In this document: positions 15,347 through 22,535 of the stretch, piece by piece
How positions within the stretch are numbered: position 1 is the stretch's first letter
Layout of the letters: every line of letters begins with the position of its first letter
Source: an uncultured Oscillospiraceae bacterium
Lineage (GTDB): Bacteria; Bacillota; Clostridia; Oscillospirales; Oscillospiraceae
Length of the DNA stretch: 22,563 nucleotides
Assembly: GCA_934655935.1 (NCBI GenBank)
Contig: CAKUHJ010000014.1
Coordinates: 1 to 22,563, forward strand
Direction: 5' to 3'
Position numbers and translations under genes: made by a program
Notes under the pieces: model-generated
The model's database searches: none
Told to the model about the DNA's origin: nothing
The model's input: the letters and a program-made list of their open reading frames with translations, nothing else

Positions 15347-17169
15347 GCCTGTGCCTCCTGATTCTTCTCCACAATCTCCATGAACTGCTCGCCGGTGATG
15401 GTTTCCTTCTCATAAAGGAAGGCGGAAAGCCTGTCCAGAAGCGGGCGGTTCTGCGCAAGAAGGCTGCGCGCCTTCTCATGCTGCTTTTTCACCAGCGCAA
15501 CCACGTGCGCGTCAATTTCATCCTGCGTTTTTGCCGAGCAGGCCAGCGACGTATCGCCGCCCAGATACTGATTATTGACCGTTTCAAAGGCCACCATTCC
15601 GAATTCGTCGCTCATGCCGTAGCGGGTGATCATGGCTCTGGCAAGCTTGGTCGCCTGCTCGATGTCGTTAGACGCGCCGGTGGTGATCTCCTGGAAGACG
15701 ACCTCCTCGGCCGCGCGGCCGCCGGTGAGCGTGGCAATCTTATTTTCCAGCTCCTCCTTGCTCATCAGCACCTTGTCCGTCTGCTCGACCTGCATGGTAT
15801 AGCCAAGCGCTCCGGAGGTTCTGGGGATGATGGTAATCTTCTGCACGGGCGCCGAGTGCGACTGCAGCGCCGCCACAAGCGCGTGGCCGATTTCATGATA
15901 GGAAACAACCTTTTTCTCGTGGTCTGTCATGACGGCGTTCTTCTTCTGATAGCCCGCGATGACGACCTCGATGGATTCCTCCAGGTCCTCCTGCAGAACA
16001 ACCTTACGACCATTGCGCACGGCGCGCAGCGCGGCTTCGTTGATGATGTTGGCAAGCTCCGCGCCCGACGCGCCGGAGGCCATCCTTGCAATCGTGTGAT
16101 AGTCCACGTCGTCCGCAGCCTTGATTTTCTTCGCGTGCACCTTCAGGATTTCCTCGCGGCCCTTGAGGTCCGGCAGCTCTACGGGCACGCGCCGGTCAAA
16201 GCGGCCCGGCCGCGTCAGCGCGGGGTCAAGGGACTCCGGGCGGTTCGTCGCGGCGAGAATGATCACGCCGTTGTTGCCCTCAAAGCCGTCCATCTCCGTC
16301 AGGAGCTGGTTGAGCGTCTGCTCGCGCTCGTCGTTGCTGGAAAGCTGGTTGTCGCGCTTTTTGCCGATGGCGTCGATCTCGTCAATAAAGACGATGCAGG
16401 GGGCCTTTTCCTTGGCCTGGCTGAAAAGGTCGCGCACCTTGCTTGCGCCCATGCCGACGAACATCTCCACAAACTCGGAGCCCGACATGGAGAAGAACGG
16501 CACGTTCGACTCTCCGGCCACGGCCTTTGCAAGCATGGTCTTGCCGGTGCCCGGAGGGCCGACCAGCAGCACGCCCTTGGGCATGGACGCGCCGATTTCG
16601 GTGTATTTCTGCGGGTTGTGGAGATAGTCGACAATCTCGGTCAGGCTCTCCTTCGCCTCATCCTCGCCCGCGACGTCCGCAAAGCGGATGCCCTTGGTCG
16701 ACTCGACATAGACCTTGGCGTTGGACTTGCCCATGCCGAAGGTCATCGCGTCCTTTCCTCCGCCGGCTGCAATGCGCTTATAGAGCATCTGGCCGACCAG
16801 AATGAACAGGAGCATCGGCAGCAGCCCCGTCAGCAGATAGCTCGCCAGGGGCGAGGCCGTCTGGTCGACGTCCTTGGAGAACTTCGCGCCGCAGTCGTAC
16901 AGGCGCTGGGTCAGCGTCGCGTCGTCCATGGCGCCGGTTTTGTAGACGGTCGTCTCGTCCTTGTCGGTAAAGACGATCTCCGAGTCCTTGATTTCCACCT
17001 GGCCGATGCTGCCCTCGTCGATCATGCGCATGAACGTGCCGTAATCAACCTCTTCCACCTGCGACTGCAGCAGCAGTGGCGAAACGATCAGGTTGAAGAG
17101 CACCATCACCAGCAGCACAATCCCATAATAATAGATGAGCGGCTTCTTCGGCGATTTGACTTCCTTCAT
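15343..17169 (-). CDS. ftsH: ATP-dependent zinc metalloprotease FtsH
   Basis: This 608-residue membrane-anchored AAA+ protease has the classic layout. An N-terminal membrane helix spans about residues 11-33, followed by an extracytoplasmic segment and a second helix at about 109-130. The AAA domain has Walker A GPPGTGKT (204-211), Walker B IDEID (262-266) and the arginine-finger region RPGRFDRR (320-327). The protease zinc site is HEIGH (425-429), an accepted HExxH, although most homologues read HEAGH. It degrades unassembled or damaged membrane proteins and some cytoplasmic substrates. The ATG has a good GGGAGGA site. It leads an operon with a DUF308 protein and a cation pump rather than the usual tilS-hpt context, so it may be a second, specialised FtsH copy; this cannot be judged without the genome. 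Confidence 0.96.
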   Translation of the reverse strand: MKEVKSPKKPLIYYYGIVLLVMVLFNLIVSPLLLQSQVEEVDYGTFMRMIDEGSIGQVEIKDSEIVFTDKDETTVYKTGAMDDATLTQRLYDCGAKFSKDVDQTASPLASYLLTGLLPMLLFILVGQMLYKRIAAGGGKDAMTFGMGKSNAKVYVESTKGIRFADVAGEDEAKESLTEIVDYLHNPQKYTEIGASMPKGVLLVGPPGTGKTMLAKAVAGESNVPFFSMSGSEFVEMFVGMGASKVRDLFSQAKEKAPCIVFIDEIDAIGKKRDNQLSSNDEREQTLNQLLTEMDGFEGNNGVIILAATNRPESLDPALTRPGRFDRRVPVELPDLKGREEILKVHAKKIKAADDVDYHTIARMASGASGAELANIINEAALRAVRNGRKVVLQEDLEESIEVVIAGYQKKNAVMTDHEKKVVSYHEIGHALVAALQSHSAPVQKITIIPRTSGALGYTMQVEQTDKVLMSKEELENKIATLTGGRAAEEVVFQEITTGASNDIEQATKLARAMITRYGMSDEFGMVAFETVNNQYLGGDTSLACSAKTQDEIDAHVVALVKKQHEKARSLLAQNRPLLDRLSAFLYEKETITGEQFMEIVEKNQEAQA

Positions 17170-17208
17170 CCGGATTCCTCCCTTTTCTGGAGCAATTTAC
17201 ATCTTATA

Positions 17209-17237
17209 ATTTTAGCAAGCGCTCCCGCGCTTTACAA
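17209..17237 (-). promoter_or_regulatory. Promoter of the ftsH operon
   Basis: On the minus strand TTGTAA (forward 17232-17237; 4 of 6), exactly 17 bases, then TAAAAT (forward 17209-17214; 5 of 6). The start would be near 17202, about 33 bases before the ATG. The -35 hexamer lies inside one arm of the palindrome at 17231-17252. Confidence 0.6.
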
Positions 17238-17252
17238 TGGACAAATTGTAAA
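17231..17252. promoter_or_regulatory. Palindromic operator candidate over the ftsH -35 box
   Basis: TTTACAAT (17231-17238) and ATTGTAAA (17245-17252) form a perfect 8-6-8 inverted repeat. One arm covers the -35 box and the other lies just upstream of it. A dimeric repressor bound here would exclude RNA polymerase. It does not match the CIRCE or CtsR stress operators that I know, so the regulator is unknown. Confidence 0.5.
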
Positions 17253-17268
17253 TTTTGCGCGGCACGGG

Positions 17269-17323
17269 AAAATCTTCCGCCGCGCGCGTTCGTTTCCCTC
17301 GGGAAAGAACGCGCGCGGCGGAA
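17269..17323 (-). terminator. Long GC-rich hairpin terminator after the phosphohexomutase gene
   Basis: A perfect 17-bp stem (17275-17291 with 17307-17323), a one-base bulge and a further 5 bp close a 4-base CTCG loop. On the minus strand the stem is followed within two bases by TTTT (forward 17269-17272). It lies about 40 bases after the stop of the mutase gene and separates it from ftsH. The stem is unusually long for a simple terminator. Confidence 0.7.
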
Positions 17324-17363
17324 CGGCATGCCGGACAGGCTCTGCCGGCAGTCTCAGGATTTT

Positions 17364-18869
17364 TTATGCGCCGGCGAAGGCCGCGAGCGCGGCGGTATCC
17401 AGGCGGTCAAACTGCTTCAGGAACGGATACAGCTCCTGCGCGATGGTTCTGACGCCGCCGGCCGCGTCGGATTCGATGTTCAGGGGAATCAGCGGGTCGT
17501 GCAGGCTCAGCCGCAGCAGGAACCAGCCGTCTCCGTGCGCCGGGTCCAGGCTCACGCGGACGCCCTCGTAATTATCCGGCGCAACGCTCCAGCCGGGCTG
17601 CTGCGCGGCATAGGCCGCAAGGCGGTCGATGATCTCCTGGCCGTAGGCCTTGAAGTCCGGCGTAAGAATGTTCATGCGGAATTCGCGGCTCTCCGCAGGC
17701 TCTGCCAGGTCCGCAATCAGGCTTTCGAGCGTGTAGCCCTCCTTCTTTCCGCGCGCCAGCTCGATAAGAAGGCGCGTGACAAGATACGCGCCGTCGTCCA
17801 GGAAGTAATTCTCCTTCAGCGCGCCGTGGCCCGAGGTTTCCATCGCCAGCTGGCTGTCCTGCCCAGCGGCGTTCAGGCGGAGCGATTCGTTGATGACGTT
17901 GCGGTAGCCGCGCTTGAAGCGGTGATGCACGCCGCCGTGCCGGCGGATAAAGTCGGCCAGGCCCGTGGAGGTAATGGAGTCTGTGACGATCGTCGTGCCC
18001 GGATGCTCGCGCAGAAGAATCGCCGCCATCATGGCAATGATCCGGTTGCGGTTGAGCTCCGTACCGTCGGAGAGGACGGCGCCGGCGCGGTCGACGTCGG
18101 TGTCAAAGATAATACCAAGATCGGCGTGCGTCTGCCTGACCGCGTCCATAATCGACTGCATGGCCGCCTCGTTCTCCGGGTTTGGGATGTGATTGGGGAA
18201 GGAGCCGTCCGGGTCCAGGAAGCGCGAGCCCTCGGTGTCGGCGCCGAGCGGCTGCAGAACCTTGGAGGCGTAGAAGCCGCCCGCGCCGTTGCCGGCGTCG
18301 ACGACAATCCGAAGGCCCGCAAGCGGCTTCTCGCTGCCGGTCGCCTCGCGCACGCGGCGCGTCAGCAGCTGCGCGTAGGCGTCCATAAAGCTGCCCGCGG
18401 CAATCGTGCCGGCCGGAAGGCCCGTGTGCCCGTCGCCGCCGGCAAGGGCCAGAATCGCCGCAATGTCCTGCTTTTCAAGGCCGCCTTCCTTGGTAAAGAA
18501 CTTATAGCCGTTGCGGTTGAAGGGCAGGTGGCTGGCGGTGATCATGACCGCGGCGTCGAACGCGTAGCCCTCCGTCACGGTGGACATGAACATCGCAGGC
18601 GTCGAGGCCATGCCAAGGTCCGTCACCTGCAGGCCCTCCGCGGCCATCGCCCCGGAAATCCATTTGCCGAGCTGCTCGCCGGACAGGCGCGAATCCCGGC
18701 CGACCGACACGCGCAGCACGTCCTTTCCCAGCCGCTCGCGCAGCCAGAGCGCGAAGCCGCGCCCGATATCCCGGCAGGCCTGCTCCGTCAGGTTCACATG
18801 CTGGCCCTCGACGCCCTCCAGCGCGACGCCGCGGATATCGCTGCCGTTCTGAAGCTTGGAATAATCCAT
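17364..18869 (-). CDS. Phosphomannomutase/phosphoglucomutase
   Basis: This 501-residue alpha-D-phosphohexomutase interconverts the 1- and 6-phosphates of hexoses, feeding nucleotide-sugar and cell-envelope synthesis. The phosphoserine loop is ITASHLPFNRNG with Ser113. The metal-binding loop is FDTDVDRAG, the sugar-binding loop is ETSGHGALKENYFLDDGAY, and the C-terminal phosphate-binding domain has YEGVRVSLD. It starts at the ATG at 18869, with GGAGG about 9 bases upstream; an earlier ATG at 18890 has no site. The early segment NGSDIRG is typical of the bifunctional PMM/PGM group. Which sugar it prefers cannot be read from sequence. It appears monocistronic. Confidence 0.92.
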   Translation of the reverse strand: MDYSKLQNGSDIRGVALEGVEGQHVNLTEQACRDIGRGFALWLRERLGKDVLRVSVGRDSRLSGEQLGKWISGAMAAEGLQVTDLGMASTPAMFMSTVTEGYAFDAAVMITASHLPFNRNGYKFFTKEGGLEKQDIAAILALAGGDGHTGLPAGTIAAGSFMDAYAQLLTRRVREATGSEKPLAGLRIVVDAGNGAGGFYASKVLQPLGADTEGSRFLDPDGSFPNHIPNPENEAAMQSIMDAVRQTHADLGIIFDTDVDRAGAVLSDGTELNRNRIIAMMAAILLREHPGTTIVTDSITSTGLADFIRRHGGVHHRFKRGYRNVINESLRLNAAGQDSQLAMETSGHGALKENYFLDDGAYLVTRLLIELARGKKEGYTLESLIADLAEPAESREFRMNILTPDFKAYGQEIIDRLAAYAAQQPGWSVAPDNYEGVRVSLDPAHGDGWFLLRLSLHDPLIPLNIESDAAGGVRTIAQELYPFLKQFDRLDTAALAAFAGA

Positions 18870-18908
18870 AATAGAATTCCTCCCGTACATTTTAGTTTCT
18901 TATGCCAC

Positions 18909-18937
18909 ATGATACCACAGAAAGCAACAAAACGCAA
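18909..18937 (-). promoter_or_regulatory. Extended -10 promoter of the phosphohexomutase gene
   Basis: On the minus strand TGG precedes TATCAT (forward 18909-18914; 5 of 6), an extended -10 form. A weak -35 TTGCGT (forward 18932-18937) lies 17 bases upstream. The block around the -10, forward CATGATACCACA, differs by one base from the same block in the nrdG promoter. Confidence 0.5.
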
Positions 18938-18948
18938 CGCGCCGGCAT

Positions 18949-18981
18949 AAAAAAGCAGGAGGCCGCCGCCTCCTGCTTTTT
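18949..18981. terminator. Bidirectional terminator downstream of dut
   Basis: GCAGGAGGC (18955-18963) pairs perfectly with GCCTCCTGC (18968-18976) around a 4-base loop. Six A residues lie on the left and five T residues on the right, so it works in either direction. It would end the nrdG-dut transcript on the minus strand just before the promoter of the mutase gene. The 129 bases between it and the dut stop contain no gene that I can support. Confidence 0.85.
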
Positions 18982-19110
18982 GCTGTGCAAAAGCATAGCA
19001 AAATAAGAATGTGCCATTTTCTCACCCCTGCGGGGCAACCGGAAATGATGCACCGGCATTTGCGCATTTTCGTGGTGCAGTGTACGTATGCATGAAGCTT
19101 TATGCCCGGT

Positions 19111-19542
19111 CTATTTCACACCGGTGGTGCCGAAGCCGCCGCGGTCCTGCTCCGAAAGCGTTTCGCATTCCTCAAATTCAATGGGCGGCTGCACCTCGTA
19201 GATGCGGAACTGGCAGATCCGGTCGCCCTTTTCCAGAACCGTGTCGCGCGTGGCGTAGACCGGCAGCTTCCATTCGTCGTTCGTGCCGCAGTAGCTGTTG
19301 TCGATGACGCCGACGGAGTTGGCCTGCAGGATGCCCCAGCGGCGGAACGCAGAGCTCCTGGGCGCGGTACGGGCCTCGTAGCCCTCCGGCAGCTGCATGG
19401 AAACGCCGAGCGGCACCAGCGCGTACTCTCCGGCCCGGAGGGCCATGGTCTGGGCGACATAGAGGTCGATCCAGTCGCCCTTCTGCGTTTTTTTCAGGCG
19501 CGGCGCATCCGGGGAAAAATAGTGAATCTTGATTTTCGGCAT
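19111..19542 (-). CDS. dut: dUTP diphosphatase
   Basis: This 143-residue trimeric-type dUTPase hydrolyses dUTP to dUMP and pyrophosphate, keeping uracil out of DNA and supplying thymidylate synthesis. All five motifs are visible: DLYVA (26-30), EARTAPRSS (56-64), SVGVIDNSYCG with catalytic Asp81 (76-86), EKGDRICQF (104-112) and the C-terminal arm RGGFGTTG (134-141). The third motif is followed by a slightly unusual TNDEWKLPVYA. The ATG has AAGGAGA upstream. It follows nrdG after 11 bases, so the two are co-transcribed and both serve deoxynucleotide supply. Confidence 0.95.
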   Translation of the reverse strand: MPKIKIHYFSPDAPRLKKTQKGDWIDLYVAQTMALRAGEYALVPLGVSMQLPEGYEARTAPRSSAFRRWGILQANSVGVIDNSYCGTNDEWKLPVYATRDTVLEKGDRICQFRIYEVQPPIEFEECETLSEQDRGGFGTTGVK

Positions 19543-19553
19543 GGAAATTCTCC

Positions 19554-20069
19554 TTACTGCCGCTCATCCCAGAGAACCACCGTTCCCTGCGCGAGCGTTT
19601 TTTTCATATCGATCAGCCTCTGGTTTTCCGAGCCCCGGAAGCGGAGGCTCAGGTTCTTCTTCTCCTCGACGAACGGCCCGTCCACCAGCACGTCCAGATG
19701 CTCCAGCAGGGCCTGCGTCGTGCCCGGGAGGCGCGGAAGCGTCCGGTCGTAAACATAGCCGGTAAAAGCCCAGATGGACTTTTCCGGAAGCTCGGCATGA
19801 ATTTTTTCCGACAGGGCCAGAAGCCCCGGCTGATTTTCCGGTTCAAAGGGCTCGCCGCCAAGATAGGTGACGCCGCGGATATAGTGCGGGCGCAGAAGCG
19901 CCACCAGCCGCTCCATGACCGCCCCGTCAAACGGCTCCCCGAAGGAAAAGTCCCACGCCTGCGGATTGAAGCAGCCCCTGCACCGGTGCGTGCAGCCGGA
20001 AACAAACAGGCTCACCCGCACGCCCGGCCCGTTGGCAATGTCCCAGGGCTTGATCGCTGCATAATTCAT
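19554..20069 (-). CDS. nrdG: Anaerobic ribonucleotide reductase activating protein
   Basis: This 171-residue radical SAM enzyme uses S-adenosylmethionine to make the glycyl radical on anaerobic ribonucleotide reductase NrdD. The cluster motif is CTHRCRGC (Cys26, Cys30, Cys33; CX3CX2C), followed by FNPQAWDF and the SAM-binding TYLGGEPFEPEN. The start is the ATG at 20069, where GGAGG lies about 8 bases upstream and the protein begins MNYAAIKPWDIANGPG like its relatives. A longer reading would cross the promoter. The nrdD gene is not in the window. It is transcribed with dut. Confidence 0.93.
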   Translation of the reverse strand: MNYAAIKPWDIANGPGVRVSLFVSGCTHRCRGCFNPQAWDFSFGEPFDGAVMERLVALLRPHYIRGVTYLGGEPFEPENQPGLLALSEKIHAELPEKSIWAFTGYVYDRTLPRLPGTTQALLEHLDVLVDGPFVEEKKNLSLRFRGSENQRLIDMKKTLAQGTVVLWDERQ

Positions 20070-20091
20070 AAAATCGCCTCCAAGCTGCGCG

Positions 20092-20109
20092 CGGCTGTTG
20101 ACACAGCCG
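20092..20109. promoter_or_regulatory. Inverted repeat around the -35 box of the exporter promoter
   Basis: CGGCTGT-TGAC-ACAGCCG is a perfect 7-4-7 inverted repeat whose centre includes the -35 hexamer TTGACA of the exporter promoter. It would also form a hairpin in the nrdG leader RNA. It could be an operator or simply a leader structure. Confidence 0.4.
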
Positions 20110-20125
20110 AAATATCTGTTACAAT
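20098..20125 (+). promoter_or_regulatory. Promoter of the ThrE-type exporter genes
   Basis: A perfect -35 TTGACA (20098-20103), 16 bases and TACAAT (20120-20125; 5 of 6). The start would be near 20132. It points toward the nrdG promoter, with the two -10 boxes only 12 bases apart. Confidence 0.65.
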
Positions 20126-20137
20126 ATCCACGGTACC

Positions 20138-20166
20138 ATAATACCACATAAAACAAACAAAAACAA
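20138..20166 (-). promoter_or_regulatory. Extended -10 promoter of nrdG-dut
   Basis: On the minus strand TGG precedes TATTAT (forward 20138-20143), an extended -10. A poor -35 TTGTTT (forward 20161-20166) lies 17 bases upstream. The start would be near 20131. The -10 block, forward CATAATACCACA, nearly repeats that of the phosphohexomutase promoter. Confidence 0.45.
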
Positions 20167-20205
20167 ACAGAGGAGCGGATACCCATCAACGATCAGCAGC
20201 GGACC

Positions 20206-20940
20206 ATGCACGAGCTTCTGGACCTTGGCCAGACGCTTCTGCTCTGCGGCGCGGAAATCAACCGCGTGGAAGACACCATGACGCGCCTGGGCCGGGCCTA
20301 CGGCGCGCACAGCGTGGATATTTTCGTCATCACATCCGATATTGTTCTGACCATTCAGTTTCCGGACGGCTCGGAGCTGACGCAGACGCGCCGCATCAAC
20401 CAGCCCTCCTCCACAGACTTTTCCAAGCTCGAGCAGCTCAACGCCCTCAGCCGCGCCTGCTGCCAGTCGCCTCTGCCGCTGGACGAGCTTCATACGCGCA
20501 TCCACGCCATCGCGGACGGGCAGAAGCCGGAGATGCTTCTGTACCTTGGCAGCGTTCTTGGCGCGGGCGCGTTCGCCGTGTTCTTTGGCGGCAGCATTCT
20601 GGACGGCGCCGCCGCGGCGCTGATGGGGCTGCTGGTCTGCTTTCTGCAGCAGCGGGTGCTGCCGGTCTTCCGAAACGCCGCCGTCTTCCAGTTTCTCACG
20701 GCGCTGCTGGTCGGCTGCATCATCTGTCTTGCCGTGCGGCCGCTGGGCATGCTGCACCGGGACAAGATTCTCATCGGCGTCATCATGCTGCTCATTCCCG
20801 GCGTCGCCATTACAAATTCCGCGCGGGACATGCTCGTCGGCCACACGGTTTCCGGCCTTCTGCGCCTGACAGAGTCTTTGCTGATGGCCGGCGCGCTGGC
20901 GCTGGGCTTCGGCGCGGCGATCTCTCTTCTGGGGGTGTAA
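20206..20940 (+). CDS. Threonine/serine exporter family protein, large subunit (ThrE N-terminal/DUF1212)
   Basis: This 244-residue protein is the N-terminal-domain half of ThrE-type exporters. A soluble part with the family pattern LLLCGAEINRVEDTMTRLGRAYG (11-33) is followed by five membrane helices (about 111-128, 131-148, 159-177, 186-203, 224-242). In Corynebacterium, ThrE exports threonine and serine as a single chain; here the other half is the next gene. The start shown is the first canonical ATG, but it has no ribosome binding site. A good AGGAG (20171-20175) sits 9 bases before an in-frame ATC at 20185, so the true start may be that rare codon, adding seven residues. The upstream frame is open from 20152 with no ATG, GTG or TTG before 20206. 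Confidence 0.9.
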   Translation: MHELLDLGQTLLLCGAEINRVEDTMTRLGRAYGAHSVDIFVITSDIVLTIQFPDGSELTQTRRINQPSSTDFSKLEQLNALSRACCQSPLPLDELHTRIHAIADGQKPEMLLYLGSVLGAGAFAVFFGGSILDGAAAALMGLLVCFLQQRVLPVFRNAAVFQFLTALLVGCIICLAVRPLGMLHRDKILIGVIMLLIPGVAITNSARDMLVGHTVSGLLRLTESLLMAGALALGFGAAISLLGV

Positions 20941-20943
20941 GGC

Positions 20944-21372
20944 ATGAATCCGTTCATTCAGCTGCTTGCAGCCCTCGTCAGCACGGCGGGCTTCTGCCTG
21001 CTCTATCACATCCGGGCGCAGCTTGTGCCCTTTTCCGCGCTGGGCGGCGTTCTGAGCTGGGGGTTCTACCTTCTGCTTGAACGCGCGGACGCGGCCCCGT
21101 TTTACCCGGTGCTCTTCTCCGGCGTTTTTGCCGCCGTCTACTCCGAGCTCATGGCCAAATGCGTCCGCGCGCCGGCGACCATTTTTCTCATTCCGGCGCT
21201 CATCCCGCTGGTGCCGGGCGGCAGCCTCTACTACACCATGCTTGCGCTTGTCGAGCGCGACGAGGCCCGCTTCCGCCAGCAGGGCATGCTGACGCTGCAG
21301 TGGGTCGTCGCGCTGGCTGCGGGCATCAGCCTTGTCGCGGTTGCGCGGCAGATCCTGAAAACCCGCCGCTGA
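20944..21372 (+). CDS. Threonine/serine exporter family protein, small subunit (ThrE C-terminal/DUF3815)
   Basis: This 142-residue protein has four or so membrane helices and matches the C-terminal half of ThrE-type exporters. The pattern includes VYSELMAKCVRAPATIFLIP followed by LIPLVPGGSLYYTMLALV, the conserved proline/glycine-rich stretch of the family. It begins 3 bases after the stop of the large subunit and is surely co-translated. Together the pair would form an inner-membrane exporter for small amino acids or a related solute. The substrate is inferred from ThrE only. Confidence 0.9.
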   Translation: MNPFIQLLAALVSTAGFCLLYHIRAQLVPFSALGGVLSWGFYLLLERADAAPFYPVLFSGVFAAVYSELMAKCVRAPATIFLIPALIPLVPGGSLYYTMLALVERDEARFRQQGMLTLQWVVALAAGISLVAVARQILKTRR

Positions 21373-21440
21373 GACGGATTATAGCGTATTTTCAGATTCT
21401 TTGCAATTCCAAACGTCACATAAATAAAAGGAGATTTTCC

Positions 21441-22427
21441 ATGGTCCAGAAGCTGCAGTATTTGACCGGCACAGGCACAGACCCGCACCGCAACCTCGCC
21501 ATCGAGGAATACCTGACCGACACGGTTCCGGCGGGCACGTGCATTCTCTATCTCTGGCAGAACCGGCATACGGTCGTCATCGGCAGGAACCAGAACGCTT
21601 GGAAGGAATGCCGCACCACCGAGCTTGCACACGACGGCGGCACGCTTGCCCGGCGTCTTTCCGGCGGCGGCGCGGTCTATCACGATATGGGCAACCTCAA
21701 CTTCACCTTCAGCCTCCGCACGGAGGACTATGATCTGCGGCGGCAGCAGCGCGTCATTGTGGAGGCCTGCCGGCTCCTTGGCGTCGAGGCGGAAATTTCC
21801 GGCCGGAACGACATTCTGACAAAAGGCTGCAAATTTTCCGGCAACTCGTTCTATTCCCACGCAGGCTGCTCGTTCCACAACGGCACGCTGCTTCTGAACG
21901 TGGATATGGCAAACCTCGGAAAATATCTGACGCCCTCGAAGGCAAAGCTCACCAGCAAGGGTGTGGAGTCGGTGCGCTCGCGCGTCATCAACCTGACCGA
22001 GCTCCGTCCGACGCTCAGCGTGGAGGAAATGTCGCAGGCCATGATCGCCGCCTTCCAGAACGTCTATGGGCTTCCCGCGCAGGCGCTTTGCGAAGAGGAG
22101 CTTGACGCCGCGGAGATCGCCCGCCGCTACGAGCGCTTCCACAGCTACGACTGGAATTACGGCAAGACCTTCGCCTTCAGCTTCTCCTGCGCCGAGCGCT
22201 TCTCCTGGGGCGAGTGCACGCTGGAGCTTGCCGTCAGCAAGGGCCGTGTCGAGCAGGCCGCCGTCTTCTCCGACGCGATGGACGCCGAATTTGCCCAGCC
22301 GCTGGCCGCGGCGCTGACCGGCTGCCGCTTCACGCTGGACGAGCTGTGCGCGCGCATCCGCGCCGTTCCGGAGGCCGCCGCCTGCGCGGACGATCTGTGC
22401 CGGCTGCTGCACGAACAGAATCTGTAA
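21441..22427 (+). CDS. lplA: Lipoate-protein ligase A
   Basis: This 328-residue enzyme attaches lipoate to lysines of lipoyl domains (2-oxoacid dehydrogenases, glycine cleavage H protein) using ATP. The family signature RRLSGGGAVYHDMGNLNF spans 71-88. GRNDI (121-125) and the catalytic Lys131 in KFSGNSF follow. The length includes the C-terminal accessory domain seen in the full-length LplA type (from about residue 245). The ATG has AAAGGAGA upstream. It lies 68 bases after the exporter pair; I see neither a clear promoter nor a terminator between them, so read-through is possible. None of the lipoyl-dependent enzymes is in the window. Confidence 0.95.
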   Translation: MVQKLQYLTGTGTDPHRNLAIEEYLTDTVPAGTCILYLWQNRHTVVIGRNQNAWKECRTTELAHDGGTLARRLSGGGAVYHDMGNLNFTFSLRTEDYDLRRQQRVIVEACRLLGVEAEISGRNDILTKGCKFSGNSFYSHAGCSFHNGTLLLNVDMANLGKYLTPSKAKLTSKGVESVRSRVINLTELRPTLSVEEMSQAMIAAFQNVYGLPAQALCEEELDAAEIARRYERFHSYDWNYGKTFAFSFSCAERFSWGECTLELAVSKGRVEQAAVFSDAMDAEFAQPLAAALTGCRFTLDELCARIRAVPEAAACADDLCRLLHEQNL

Positions 22428-22432
22428 ATATC

Positions 22433-22465
22433 AAGGCGCTGCACGGAAAATCCGCGCAGCGCCTT
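22433..22465 (+). terminator. Hairpin downstream of lplA
   Basis: AAGGCGCTGC (22433-22442) pairs perfectly with GCAGCGCCTT (22456-22465), and an inner CGGA/TCCG stem (22444-22447 with 22451-22454) extends it to a tight loop. It starts 5 bases after the lplA stop. There is no immediate T-run; instead the conserved end repeat follows, just as at the left end of the window. Terminator function is likely but not of the textbook type. Confidence 0.6.
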
Positions 22466-22497
22466 CAGCGTGTCGAAAAAGTCTTTTCGCCCCGCTG
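22457..22497 (+). repeat. Right copy of the terminator-associated inverted repeat
   Basis: This stretch matches the reverse complement of bases 1-41 with about two differences in 41 bases. It starts within the right arm of the lplA hairpin and includes the small CGAAAA/TTTTCG hairpin. Both copies are placed identically behind the 3' end of a gene, on opposite strands. Confidence 0.75.
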
Positions 22498-22501
22498 AGT
22501 C

Positions 22502-22535
22502 CGGTTTTCTGAACTTTTTGAAGTTCAGAAAACCG
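22502..22535. repeat. Perfect 15-bp hairpin at the right end
   Basis: CGGTTTTCTGAACTT (22502-22516) and AAGTTCAGAAAACCG (22521-22535) form a perfect 15-bp stem with the loop TTTG. No T-run follows directly, and no gene overlaps it. It may be part of a dispersed repeat or belong to a neighbouring gene outside the window. Confidence 0.6.

Noticed and set aside
12356..15361. Open frame of about 1000 codons on the plus strand opposite the P-type ATPase and DUF308 genes
   Set aside because: It is the antisense shadow of genes with full motif sets. Its translation is rich in Gln, His, Arg and Ala and shows no domain or membrane pattern.
15328..17571. Long plus-strand frame opposite ftsH
   Set aside because: FtsH on the minus strand is unmistakable; the opposing frame has no recognisable domain and crosses the ftsH promoter and a terminator hairpin.
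19000..19110. Possible structured RNA after dut
   Set aside because: A short CCCC-TGC-GGGG hairpin and a weak TGCACC/GGTGCA pairing are present, but nothing matches an RNA family I know, and a clear terminator further on explains the region.
20070..20189. N-terminal extension of NrdG up to 20189
   Set aside because: The extra 40 residues are unlike NrdG, cover the predicted promoters, and a good ribosome binding site precedes the ATG at 20069.
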